From contig NC_003074.8 of the NCBI RefSeq assembly GCF_000001735.4, positions 15,507,261 through 15,571,260 of the forward strand: 64,000 bases of DNA, read 5' to 3'. Positions 1 to 10,511 of the stretch are shown here, piece after piece. The notes under the pieces were generated by a model, which saw nothing but the letters and a program-made list of their open reading frames with translations, was not told the DNA's origin and did not search any database. The position numbers were made by a program, and so were the translations under genes. Numbering within the stretch: the stretch's first letter is position 1; each line of letters opens with the position of its first letter. The DNA is from Arabidopsis thaliana (taxonomy: Eukaryota; Streptophyta; Magnoliopsida; Brassicales; Brassicaceae).

Positions 1-224
1 TGGTTAGTTAGTGAATTATTAAATTTTTGTAGGTTATTGATGCAAATTTCCCAAAATTTAATAGATCAAAAAGCTAAAATTATAGTTACTCTAATTTGAT
101 ATTTTTACATCTATATTTAAAATATTTATAGCATATGGTGGGTTATATGTAATATCTTTTTAATAAACGGCATGTTAAGATTATATGAGGAGATAGGTTG
201 AATAAGGTTTGACGCCTCTAAATA

Positions 225-352
225 TTTAAAAATAACAAATGATGGATTGTGTAAACAATAATTTTTAGAAAAATGTTTGATCCCTCTAAATATTTTAAAA
301 TTTGATTCTGCAAGCAATTTTAAAAATAACGAATGATGGATTGTGCAAGCAA
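225..352. repeat. Short direct repeat, two copies
   Basis: Two 34-bp near-identical AT-rich copies lie at 225-258 and 319-352, offset by 94 bp, both containing the string AATGATGGATTGTG. The rest of 1-391 is AT-rich and I see no gene in it. This looks like a local duplication in intergenic DNA. Confidence 0.6.
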
Positions 353-391
353 CTTTTTAATTGCGATTATAAAAATGAAAATATAAACTTC

Positions 392-405
392 AGTCACATA
401 TAGAA
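392..405. repeat. Target site duplication, 3' side of LINE
   Basis: The 14-mer AGTCACATATAGAA occurs here and again at 2045-2058, directly flanking the LINE fragment. This copy is followed after one base by a run of 11 T (407-417), which is the poly(A) tail of a reverse-strand LINE. Confidence 0.85.
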
Positions 406-2044
406 CTTTTTTTTTTTGTCAACGGATTTTATTTAGAGTTCAAAAGAGCCAATTGTGAGGGAAATTGTTTACAAAAGTGACATGAAGCGGTTCAGTACGA
501 ATTTTTTGTGCCAATTTGTCCGCCTTTACATTTGCAGTTCGAGAAATTAAAGATAAAGAAAATTTTGTGAATTCCTCTTTATCGGTTTTTAATTCCTCCA
601 AATAAGTTGAAAACGCTGGTCATTCGGTTGGAGAAGACACCATCTTCACCATGTCTGAACAGTCTGTAAAAAATGCTACTTCTTGGTTGTCGGCACCAAT
701 CATACACTTCATCGCCCAAAGTAGAGCTTCGACTTCTGTATGGAGTGGAGAAAGACTTCTACGAAGATTAGCAGCTCCCATGGCTGGCGAGTCTCCATTT
801 GATGATGTGCAAAACCACCATAATCAAGAAAACTTATAGCTTCCTTTTCAAGATCCGTCCACAAAACAACGCAAACCAGAATAAATATTATCGTGTGATA
901 TATTCTGGACCCAAATTTGTTTTTCCGATCCCATGGAACCGTTATTTTCGGAACTGAGCTCAAATTGAGCTAACTACCATGATTGTGCCTCTTTTTCTGC
1001 TAAACATAATACGTCTAACGGATCTTTATCCACATTTTCAAATATTTTTTCGTTCCTTGCTTTCCAAATATACCAGATTATCCATAGAAATGAAGATGAA
1101 TCAAATTCTGAAGGTATTCTTGAAAATAAGTGATCCAAATTCGTAAAAATAAAATCCGTAGGAAAAATTCCTGGAACTGTAGAAATCTTTGAGAGAGCTC
1201 ATATCTGTCTAGCCGGATGACATTGGAACAGAGAATGGTTTATTGTTTCCGTAATAGCGCCACATCTGACACATCCTGTATCACAATTTATACCTCTTCT
1301 CCGTAAATTCTCCGTGACAGGGACACAACCTGACAATGTTTGCCACAAAAAATGTCGTAACTTAGGTGGACATTGCACTTTCAAGCATGTGCTTTTAGAA
1401 CGTTTATTTCAGGACCAATGAAAGATGAATTATCCTCCAATTTTTCTAACCTTGCTGTATGATAACCAGATTTAACTGTATATTTTCCGGATTTTGTGAA
1501 ATGCCAACCTAGAGTATCCTCTTTTGTTGACGTACCCAAGTGCAATGCACTTATTAGCTGGACATCTTCCGGATCAAAGAGCTCATTCAAAAGATCAATA
1601 TTCCAAAAATTTGACCGGCTATCTATTAAATGTTGGACTTTTAAAGATGGGTCAATAATTGAACCATTACTTATTGCTGGTCTCAGGAATTGAGCCGGAA
1701 TCCACGGATCCTCCCAAACTGAGATAGATGCCCCTGAACCAACTCTTTTAATAAGTCCTTTATTAACCAGAGATCTAGCTGAACAAAGACTTCTCCATCC
1801 ATAAGACGGAGAGTATAATTTTATATTTTCCAAAGAATTGGATTTTCGATAATATCTCCCTTTGAAAACCTTTGCAAAAAGAGAATCTGTAACCGTTATC
1901 AAACGCCATAACTGTTTCGATAGTATAGCTGAATTAAAATCATCTATACTCCGAAAACCTAAACCACCTTCCAATTTGCTAATACACAATTTATTCCAAG
2001 CCATCTAGTGCATACCTCTAAATTCACCATTCGAATTCCACGAA
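406..2044 (-). mobile_element. 5'-truncated LINE (non-LTR retrotransposon) fragment
   Basis: Reverse-strand remnant of the 3' half of a plant L1-type LINE. Reading 2004 downwards it encodes the reverse-transcriptase C-terminal linker (MAWNKLCISKLEGGLGFR), then the zf-RVT zinc-binding domain at about 1384-1199 (CGAITETINHSLFQC), then an RVT_3-type RNase H domain at about 900-480. The RNase H part still shows the EVEALLWAMK helix, the FTDCSDMV strand and an ANVKADKLA tail. No endonuclease or catalytic reverse-transcriptase part is present. The ends are defined by a T-run at 407-417 and a perfect 14-bp target duplication, so this is a classic 5'-truncated insertion. Frame changes between 1384 and 1381 and in the RNase H region show it is dead. 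Confidence 0.85.
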
Positions 2045-2058
2045 AGTCACATATAGAA
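2045..2058. repeat. Target site duplication, 5' side of LINE
   Basis: Second copy of AGTCACATATAGAA (first at 392-405). It marks the 5' truncation point of the reverse-strand LINE. Confidence 0.85.
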
Positions 2059-2492
2059 TTTGATATTATTATATACCAAAAATATGTTCATAATACATGC
2101 TAATAATTGCTAAACTATGTAATTAGCTCCAAAAAATCTCTATTTCAAACTAACTACCTAAGTAGTACGGTTCATGATCTGGTTAGTTGTAGTTAATTAA
2201 GCACTTATTTCTATTTATGTTTATATCAACCGTAATTAAGCACTTATAGTTACAGTTGTAGTTAATTTTTAAAAAACATAATAACTTATCGAGGGGTAAA
2301 ATTGTAAAACGACCAAAAAACAAACCCTACCCTAATCTTCTTCTTCCTGCGCCGTATCCCAAAAAAAACACAGAAGAAAGAAAAAAAATTCGAACTTTTC
2401 TGAACCAAATCATTCCAAGCCTTTGCCGCTTAATCCTCGCAATCCGATTTCTAGGGTTTAGAAATTAGATTTTGGGTTTGGATCTCTTAATC
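2059..2492 (+). promoter_or_regulatory. Promoter and 5' leader of the zinc-knuckle gene
   Basis: AT-rich DNA without an ORF upstream of the ATG at 2493. It holds a telo-box-like AAACCCTAC at 2322-2330, followed by a CT-rich stretch (CTTCTTCTTCC), and an inverted TAGGGTTTA at about 2452-2460 in the leader. Telo-boxes near start sites are known in Arabidopsis housekeeping, RNA and translation genes. I see no clear TATA box; the transcription start is not determined. Confidence 0.4.
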
Positions 2493-4995
2493 ATGCCGAG
2501 GCAGAATAAAGATGAAAAATTTGTTTTTGATGACGGAGAAGACGAAGACAGAGAAGATCCAGTAGCCATTACAGAAGTCGACAACGGCGAAGAAGAAGAT
2601 GATGATGAAGCTAATGAAGATCTAAGCTTGAAGATTTTAGAGAAAGCATTATCGAGGCGTGATGTTGGGAACAAGCTTGATTCTGATCTCTCCTCCGATT
2701 CTGGTGTAGTTAGTACTGTGATGGTTAATGGAGTAAAGTCTAAGGTTAAAAAGTCTGAGAGTAGTAAGAAGATGAAGAGAAATAAGCTTGAAGCTGACCA
2801 TGAAATTGTAAGTATGAACGATTCTCTTCTATATCTTCTTCTCATTACAGTTTCAATTATTGTCGTATTAATTGCTTTATAGATTTGAGAATCAGTAGTC
2901 TTTGATTTGCAATAGGAAAGATTGATTTGAGAATCAGTAGTGTTTAATGCTTATCGGTTTTTGTATAACAGCCTATTGTTTGGAATGACCAAGATGAAGA
3001 GAAAGTGGTGGAGGAGATAGTAAAAGGTGAAGGAGAGGATGATGAGGTTGAGAGATCTGATGAACCAAAAACTGAAGAAACAGCTAGCAATTTGGTTCTG
3101 AAAAAGCTTCTTGTGAGTTGATTGAATTGTTGCTCTTATCTCAAAATTGTGTAACTTGTTTGTGATGATGACCATTGTTGGGGTCTTGTTGTTGTTGTTG
3201 TTAGCGTGGAGCAAGATACTTTGACCCTCCTGATGCTGGTTGGGTGAGTTGTTATAGTTGTGGGGAGCAAGGTCATACAAGTTTCAATTGTCCAACTCCT
3301 ACTAAGCGTAGAAAGCCTTGCTTTATATGTGGGAGTTTGGAACATGGTGCAAAGCAGTGTTCAAAGGTGCGGTTTTAAGTTTGATGGTAGACCCATGGAA
3401 GGTTTAGGACTAGTCTTATTTTACTGCATATGGTTGCTGAGTAAAGTTTTCGTTGTTTTGACAGGGACATGATTGTTATATATGCAAAAAAACTGGACAT
3501 CGAGCTAAAGATTGTCCGGATAAGTACAAAAACGGGTCTAAAGGAGCTGTATGTTTAAGATGTGGAGACTTTGGACATGACATGATTTTGTGCAAGTATG
3601 AGTACTCTAAGGAAGATTTGAAGGTAACTTTGCTGATGATTTCTTTCATATACCTTACTGTTTTGTTTTTAAAAATTTAGTCAAAACAAACTCTGTTTAA
3701 ACGAAAAGGAACTGATCATGACCATGTTTGGATTTATCATTTTTTTTCCTGAGTTTCCTTAACTTGAGGAGATATATCTTCTACACACAGCTGGTTTCAC
3801 CTTTCTTGAGTTTCTGGTTGCTTTGCTATAAGATAGATCATATGGTAATGCTATTTTGCTGTATTTTCTTTGACCAGGATGTACAATGCTATATCTGTAA
3901 AAGCTTTGGCCATCTATGCTGTGTTGAACCTGGTAATTCACTGTCATGGGCTGTATCTTGCTACAGATGTGGTCAACTGGGTCATAGTGGACTGGTAAGT
4001 TATTGAGATTCTGATTTTGAATTATCCACACTGTGGATTGAGTTTTCCTCTCTAAACAGAATGTCATTTTAGTTAAAATAAATATGCCTAAAATGATTCT
4101 GCCACTCCAGACTCAAGTAATTTTCTCTCTAGGCATGTGGTAGACACTATGAAGAAAGCAACGAAAATGATTCTGCCACTCCAGAAAGGCTTTTTAACAG
4201 TAGGGAAGCCAGTGAATGCTATAGGTGTGGGGAAGAAGGGCATTTCGCACGTGAATGTCCGAATTCGTCGAGCATAAGCACTTCACATGGCAGAGAGTCA
4301 CAAACTTTATGCTACAGATGTAATGGATCAGGACATTTCGCTCGTGAATGCCCCAATTCCTCCCAGGTAGGCTCTATCTCTCTCTACATTTGGTGCTTTG
4401 AGGTCTTCACTTCTTTCCTTTCTCTCACATGTTATGACTCACAGCGTTTCCGTTTTTCTTCATATAGGTTTCTAAGAGAGACCGTGAAACATCTACAACA
4501 TCACATAAATCTCGCAAGAAAAACAAAGAGAACTCAGAACACGATTCTACTCCCCATGAGTCCAATGGAAAGACAAAGAAGAAGAAGAAGAAGAAAACAC
4601 ATAAAGAAGAACAGCCCCAGACTTCACCAAGGAAACGAAAACACAGAGGCGGTTGGATCACAGAGGAACCGGAAGAAGAATCTTTCCAAAGAGGAAAGAT
4701 GAGAAGGCCAAAGTCTCCCATTACACCATCGGGTTATAACAGGTCACCCTCTACACATATTGGTCATAACTATAGATCGCCAAAATTCAATTCTGGTGGG
4801 CATTACCCGGGTTCTCAGTCTAGTAGGCATCACTCGGGTCCTTCACCTTCAAGGTGGCAGCCTTCTCATCAGCATCATCATCATCATCAGCATCTTCATC
4901 ATCATCATCAGAATCACAGTTATGAACCTGCACCACCAAGGCATGGAAGAGCTAACCGCTATAGTGAGTTTGCAGGGAACTATGAACGGTGGTAG
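2493..4995 (+). CDS. CCHC zinc-knuckle protein (AT3G43590-like)
   Basis: Seven exons: 2493-2807, 2972-3112, 3205-3366, 3465-3623, 3878-3994, 4133-4366 and 4468-4995. All have GT-AG borders and join in frame to 551 residues. The first ATG in frame is 2493; the open frame begins earlier at a TTG but lacks another ATG. The N-terminus is acidic (Asp/Glu-rich, residues 10-45). It is followed by a chain of C-X2-C-X4-H-X4-C knuckles starting with [28 protein letters not shown] and [14 protein letters not shown]. Seven are canonical; one (CYICKSFGH in exon 5) lacks the last cysteine. One knuckle is completed across the exon 5/6 junction. The tail has Lys runs, an SR/proline stretch and a His-rich tract (about 4869-4920). 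Multi-knuckle architecture is like AIR1/AIR2 of the nuclear TRAMP RNA-surveillance complex, so nuclear RNA binding is likely but inferred. Confidence 0.9.
4090..4184 (+). repeat. 21-bp duplication across an intron-exon boundary
   Basis: The 21 bases at 4090-4110 (intron 5 of the zinc-knuckle gene) recur exactly at 4164-4184 in exon 6. The intron copy ends in CCAG and could act as a cryptic 3' splice site, but the annotated acceptor at 4131-4132 joins the reading frame better. Confidence 0.7.
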
Positions 4996-5517
4996 TATCA
5001 ATTATATGATGATCAATGATCAAGGTCAAAGCTGGAGACTATCTAGCATGAAATCTATTATGCTTGATGGTGTGTTTCCTGGGATCAAAGGTAGCTTCCC
5101 TAGACCTCTTGTATTTGATTTGGGCTTTGGTGCAGCTTCTTGTTGTTTTGTTCTCTTCTCTTACACAAGTAGTTTGTTCAGTCCTCATTTACCCAAGTCA
5201 CTTAGATTTTCCTTCGTTATGTTTGTTTAACTTATTATGAAGAGAATTTTGTATTTGTTATCAAGGATCATTACTATTATCATTTATATAAACTGATTCT
5301 TTATTCATCTGAAAGTGGCTGATTTTTTCTTACTCGAAATTTATCTACTTTATAAATTGGCAAAATCCCAAGTCATATCATCAACACCAGAAACAGAGTG
5401 TTTTCAAAGAAATAAACAGAGCAAAAGAGAAGATACTCCTGCACAGCGATTAATCTCCAAGTTTAAGAAAACAGTAGGAAACAAATTACCTTCTTTCATG
5501 TATTGTTTGTTGTTTAC
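4996..5517. other. Convergent intergenic region, two 3' UTRs
   Basis: About 520 bp between the stop of the zinc-knuckle gene and the stop of AAO2, which face each other. It should hold both 3' UTRs. Overlapping ORFs here are chance. No further gene is seen. Confidence 0.6.
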
Positions 5518-8500
5518 TCATAGGTTTGAGTTGTCGTGTAACTTCCACTCCAAATAGCTTTCAATGATATCTAGACCGCATAGCTCCTTCACAACCGGCA
5601 TTGTAGCTGGAACTGGCAACTGAAACGCTGAACCGGAGGAACCATTCTCACCTTTCCACATACATAGCTGTTTGCGTGCTTCTTTAACAGCCTGTCTGGT
5701 AGCGCAGTGCACCGAAGCTGCCAGTAGCAACGGAGGCTCTCCCGAGGCTGCACTTACACAAACAATATGATCAAAAATGTTGATTGCATATGTTTTGCGT
5801 AGGAATGAGTGACTGACCTTTAGAAGAGAGTACGCGTTTTTCATGACATCCACCATTTAGTATCTCGACATTGAACTGTTTAGGAATGGTGTCAACTGTT
5901 GGAATCTTGTATGTCCATGTGCTATCCGTCAGAAGGAGTCCTTCTGGATCTTCTATGTACTCTTCAAGCATGAAAAACCCAAGTCCTTGAACAAAAGATC
6001 CTTCAATCTGAAGCAGAAACACACAAAACACATTACAAAAAAGATTCATTTGCTTTCTGAGGTCTCTCTTCATATATATTACCTGTCCTAAATCGACAGC
6101 GGGATTGAGACTTTTTCCACAGTCATATAAGATATCTGTCTGTAGAACTGTGGTTTGTCCCGTCACAAGGTCTACTTCAACCTATTAACACCATGAAAAC
6201 ACCAAAGTTACTTCATTTCTCCACTCCAATTTCAGATTTTTGAGAAAGGAAAAAAGAGCTTGCCTCGCTGACCGCAGTACCATAGTTCAGGTACTGCATG
6301 GGAGTGTCTTTTGGAGTATACAAGTCACTAGCTGATAAGTTCACGGATTGTGCATAAGCCTGAGTTTGGACATTAAAATCTTGAATCAGAATGAAGAAGC
6401 TCAATCTTTAATTCGTTGACACCAACAATAAGCAGCAAATCAAGGAAGAATACCTGAGAAATCAACTCATTCCAGGTGATTGGACCATCTGATCTTTCCA
6501 TTAAAGGTTTCAATCTTTCGACTAAGGTTTCGCAGCAGAGACGAACAGCTGCGCAGCTTCCCTCGGATGTTGTGCTACCTCCTGTGAAATTTCCTTGGAC
6601 CATGCTCAATGAATCTGATTGTATAACTCTTATCTTCTCCAAGAGTTCTTCCGTTCCATCGCATTGTAGCATACCAAGAGCATAACTAGTCATCTGCTTC
6701 ACCTTTGTCCATAACCCTTGTCCTAGCTCGATTCCACCAATCTCAACAACAATCGTCCCATCGCTCAAAACACTTACTCTCCCTGGAGTAGCAAACAATA
6801 AAACCTCATAGATAATAGGTACTCGAGATATCCCTCGTTTTCTCCACATGTTAGACTCGTTGAACTCTCTGACAACAGAAACCCTCTCCTCAAACTTGGA
6901 AGATACGCCAACCTTATCCCACATCGAAGATAAAGTATACTCATGTGGTTCACCAGCACCATCCTTGTAGAACAGGGCTAAGCTCTCATGTGTATGGAGA
7001 TTAATCTTTCTTATTGTATCAACCTCCAAAGAGAGGCTAGAGGCTATATTTTCGATGATGGCTTCAGCAATATACGTACCCTGCACGTCCCCCGGGGATC
7101 TCATGATTGCTCTGCTTAGAAGATTTGTTTTACAAAGTTTGATATCAAAAGATAAGGCGCCCCAATTGTACTTCTTTAGCGACCCTATGAGATTTGATGG
7201 AATAAACATACTAAAACCATAACTTGCCCCAGCATCAATTAGTATTTCTAGCTCCAAAGCTGTGATCTTCCCTGTAGATTTGAACCCCACACTATACGTT
7301 ATCTTCATCGGATGCCTCCCACCAGTCATTATCATATCGGTCTTGCGGTTGACATAAGTTCTCACAGGACGCTGCAGTTTCTTAGCAGCAAGAGCGCACG
7401 CTGTTGCAACCTGAGACAGTAGAAAGCTTTCAGGTTTCGGTCCATTTCTTGCAGAAAGTGAGGGGAAAAAGAGGACAATTTTTGAAAACTTACTGGCATT
7501 GACTTGACAGATTTCCCTCCAAAACCTCCACCAACACGTCTGGTTATGACACGGATGTTATTTTCAGGGATGCCTAGGCAAGCAGCGACCGATGACTGTA
7601 CGTACTGAGGGGTCTGTGTTGAACTATAGACTACAATGCAGTTGTCTTCATCTCCCACTGCAAGAGCTGTTTGTGTCTCCATGTAGAAGACGTATTGCGA
7701 TCCGAGTCTTATCTGTTTCACATCAAAAGTTACAACGGTTGAACATATATATCTAATTTTTACAGTAAAAAAGGACTATATTACATACTTCCGAGCTGAG
7801 AATTTGGTGATCAGCTTCAGCCATTCCTTTTGATGTATCACCAACTTGTTGTGGATAAAGGAAAGGGATAATGTCAAACAGACTAGATTTCTTGACCGCG
7901 TCTTCTACAGATAAGATTGGTGGTTCCAAATCCTCTGTCTCGTATTCAACAACTGCAAGGTTTACTGCAGCATCCGCATGTCTCTGCGTATCAGCAACCT
8001 GCAAAAACAAAGTGTTGCTAAAAATGCTGCTGATGGAACTGATTCTCATGGACAAATATGATTGAACTTACCACGAAGGCGATGCATTCGCCTACACTAG
8101 TGGTGAAATCCTCTGCGAACAATTGGTCGGAGCCTAATCCAATCTTCATACCAATATTCTTTCCGCCTTTAGGAACATCCTTGCGAGAAATGACTGCAAC
8201 AACTCCAGTAGGTACCAAATCGTCCTTGAAGTGAATACCTTTTATCCTAGCGAATGGCTTTTTGCTATAGATAAATGCTCCATAGAGACAGTTTGTGGGA
8301 GATGGAATATCGTCCACATAAACAGCCTCACCAGAAGCCTGAAGGGAAGCTCCAACTTTAGTAACAGGCTGACCAACTGGATTATATTCATTGTTTATAG
8401 GAACATTTTGTGAAGAAGACAACATTGGCAACGGTTTTGGTGGATCCAAGTGGTAACCATTTGAAGGTTTATCTGTAGTAGGATGGGTCATTAAGGTGTG

Positions 8501-10115
8501 AAGGAACTTGAAAAGGAAGCCAGGCGCCAAGCTTGACCTGTAAGCAGGATTGCTTGTACCGTCTTCAGGCACCACAACATTGCCAAGTAAGGTAATAGCC
8601 TCATACAGAACTTTGTCAGTGATTACTTTACCAGACAGGAACTCTTCGATTTCCTTACACCTAATGGCGTGTTTGGTCCCGTAAGCCCCGAAAGCCAATC
8701 TACAGTTAACTACCATTGTATCCTTCACTTCAGCCAAGAAAGCAGCATTCAGGTAAGCCAGAGCGCTTCCATGTGGACGAGGTGCAGCTCTATAGGTTTC
8801 AAAGAACAATTCAGAGTTTGTTTCAGAATGCCAAAAAGGAATTTCAATACTCAGAACCAGATCATGAGCCTCAAGAGGAGAACGTTCAAGGAACTCTTCA
8901 AGTGTTAGCTTTTCGAGTCCTCTTGATGAGCTCATTATGTTAACAAATGCACCAGCTGCAAGAAGTATTGTAGCCATATCAGAAGGAAACTGTTTCCTCT
9001 GAGCCATCACAAGGTTTCCACCAATGCTACCAAAGTTCCTGATAAATCTCGCCGCTATCATTTCCATATGAGTAGCAAGTTTTCCAAATATCTTCTCCAC
9101 TCCCGGTGAGACCCTAATCTCCTTCAGAGCAGCAATAACTTTAGAGATTGTTACCACTGATCCTATCTCAACCCCATTCTGGTTTTCTCTGATCTCTTTA
9201 AGGTGCGGGATTCGAGTTATATCTATGTATTTGTCGTAATTCTGCTCTCTTTCATCTTTATAGTATCCCATACTTGTGTTACCAGCAACCAATTTCATAG
9301 AAACTGTATTACTATTAGCCTTGCAAGCTTCCAATAAGCTCGAGAGTTCCTCAACACTCGCTGGGCTGCACCATCGGTACATTCCAGAATCCACAGACTT
9401 AATCTCATCCTTGAGAAACTCTGGAAATGTACAAATACGCTTCTCACTATCAAACCGAGTTAAACTACTAGAATCTTTATCCCCTTTCCTACAAAAAGAG
9501 TTTAATCCAAGATCCTCAATGTCAACATCCGAAGCAAAGCTCTTACAAGCATCAACAATCGGACGGTAACCAGTACACCGACATAAGTTTCCTGAGACAG
9601 CCTTCTCTGCTTCCACAACCGTAAGGTCGGAATATTGAGACTTGTCAGCATCTAAAAGAGCAGAGAAGAGAGAAACAGACATTCCAGGTGTACAGAAACC
9701 ACATTGAGAGGCATGGAAACCGGATAACCGCTTGTGAATCGGGTGGAAACCGTCTCTGCTGTTCCCAAGTCCTTCTGATGTCGTAATATTGCAGTGGTTG
9801 ACGCTGCAGAGGAGTGTAAGACAAGAGCTCACAGTGAAATCTTCGACTTTTTGTAAGACAGGATCGAACTTGGAGAGAAGAACAACACAAGCACCACATC
9901 CTCCTGAACCAAAACAAACACAATAATATCAGACAAAGAACCATAAAGAGTAAGAAGAAAGGATAAAAAACAAAGCAATCACCTTCACCGCAGCTGAGCT
10001 TGACACTCTTGAAAGAAGTCTGATAACGAAGAAACTCCAACAAAGTTGTTGAAGGGTCAACAGAGGAGAGCTCAAGCTCGAACCTTTGTCCATTAATGGC
10101 GAAAACCAAGCTCAT
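5518..10115 (-). CDS. AAO2: Aldehyde oxidase 2 (molybdo-flavoenzyme)
   Basis: Nine exons on the reverse strand: 10115-9983, 9903-8072, 7998-7789, 7712-7494, 7410-6454, 6359-6264, 6181-6083, 6007-5818 and 5747-5518, giving 1321 residues, the length expected of AAO2. The enzyme oxidises aldehydes to acids in the cytosol; the Arabidopsis family acts on indole-3-acetaldehyde, other aromatic aldehydes and abscisic aldehyde. Residues 1-90 hold the plant-type [2Fe-2S] motif CGEGGCGAC (Cys 42, 47, 50, with Cys 72). The second cluster has CGFC (112, 115) and LCRC (152, 154). A FAD domain follows (about 225-410, GNTSMGYY), then the molybdenum-cofactor domain with GGGFGGK near 786 and the catalytic Glu in GEPP near 1249. 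Intron 6 is GC-AG (GAG|GCAAGC at 6263). The open frame starts upstream of 10115, but the ATG there fits the family start. Broken in-frame stops: none. Confidence 0.96.
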
Positions 10116-10511
10116 TATCTCTCTTTTTCTCTTTCTCTCTATCTGTGTCTGTAAGAGTGTAACGTATCCGAAATATTCCTTGTCCACATAGAAAGACCTC
10201 GATGAGATCTTGAAGCCAGAGTGAATATCGCTTTCACCACTAAATCGGGACTTTTGACTTGTTAACTAATACATTTTGTGTACACTTCTCTGCCTCTAAA
10301 TGGTAAAAAAGATCTGCCCACAAAAATATAATATAATAACATGTCTAGTTGCAAAAAGAAGACTATTTTAATAAGAGAGTGATAGAGGAAAAGGATCAAT
10401 AAAGACAGCTCAATTATTTGTGTGAAAACTGTACCGCAATAATATATGGAAGTGAAACATATAACACAAAAATATACAACACACACATAAGAGTATATCA
10501 TATAATGACTT
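10116..10511 (-). promoter_or_regulatory. AAO2 promoter / GCP6 3' region
   Basis: Only 396 bp separate the GCP6 stop from the AAO2 start on the same strand, so this stretch must serve as GCP6 3' UTR and AAO2 promoter plus leader. The leader just above the AAO2 ATG is a CT repeat on the coding strand (seen as GAGAAAGAGAAAAAGAGAG on the other). No other motif is convincing. Confidence 0.5.

Noticed and set aside
651-963. Two overlapping ORFs on opposite strands near 650-960
   Set aside because: The real signal is the LINE RNase H domain in a different reverse frame; these are shadows.
2472-2492. Start of the zinc-knuckle protein at 2472
   Set aside because: That codon is TTG; the first ATG is 2493.
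2465-2845. Long reverse-strand ORF over exon 1 of the zinc-knuckle gene
   Set aside because: Ser/Leu-rich mirror of an acidic Glu/Asp-coding exon; no family features and the forward exon splices perfectly.
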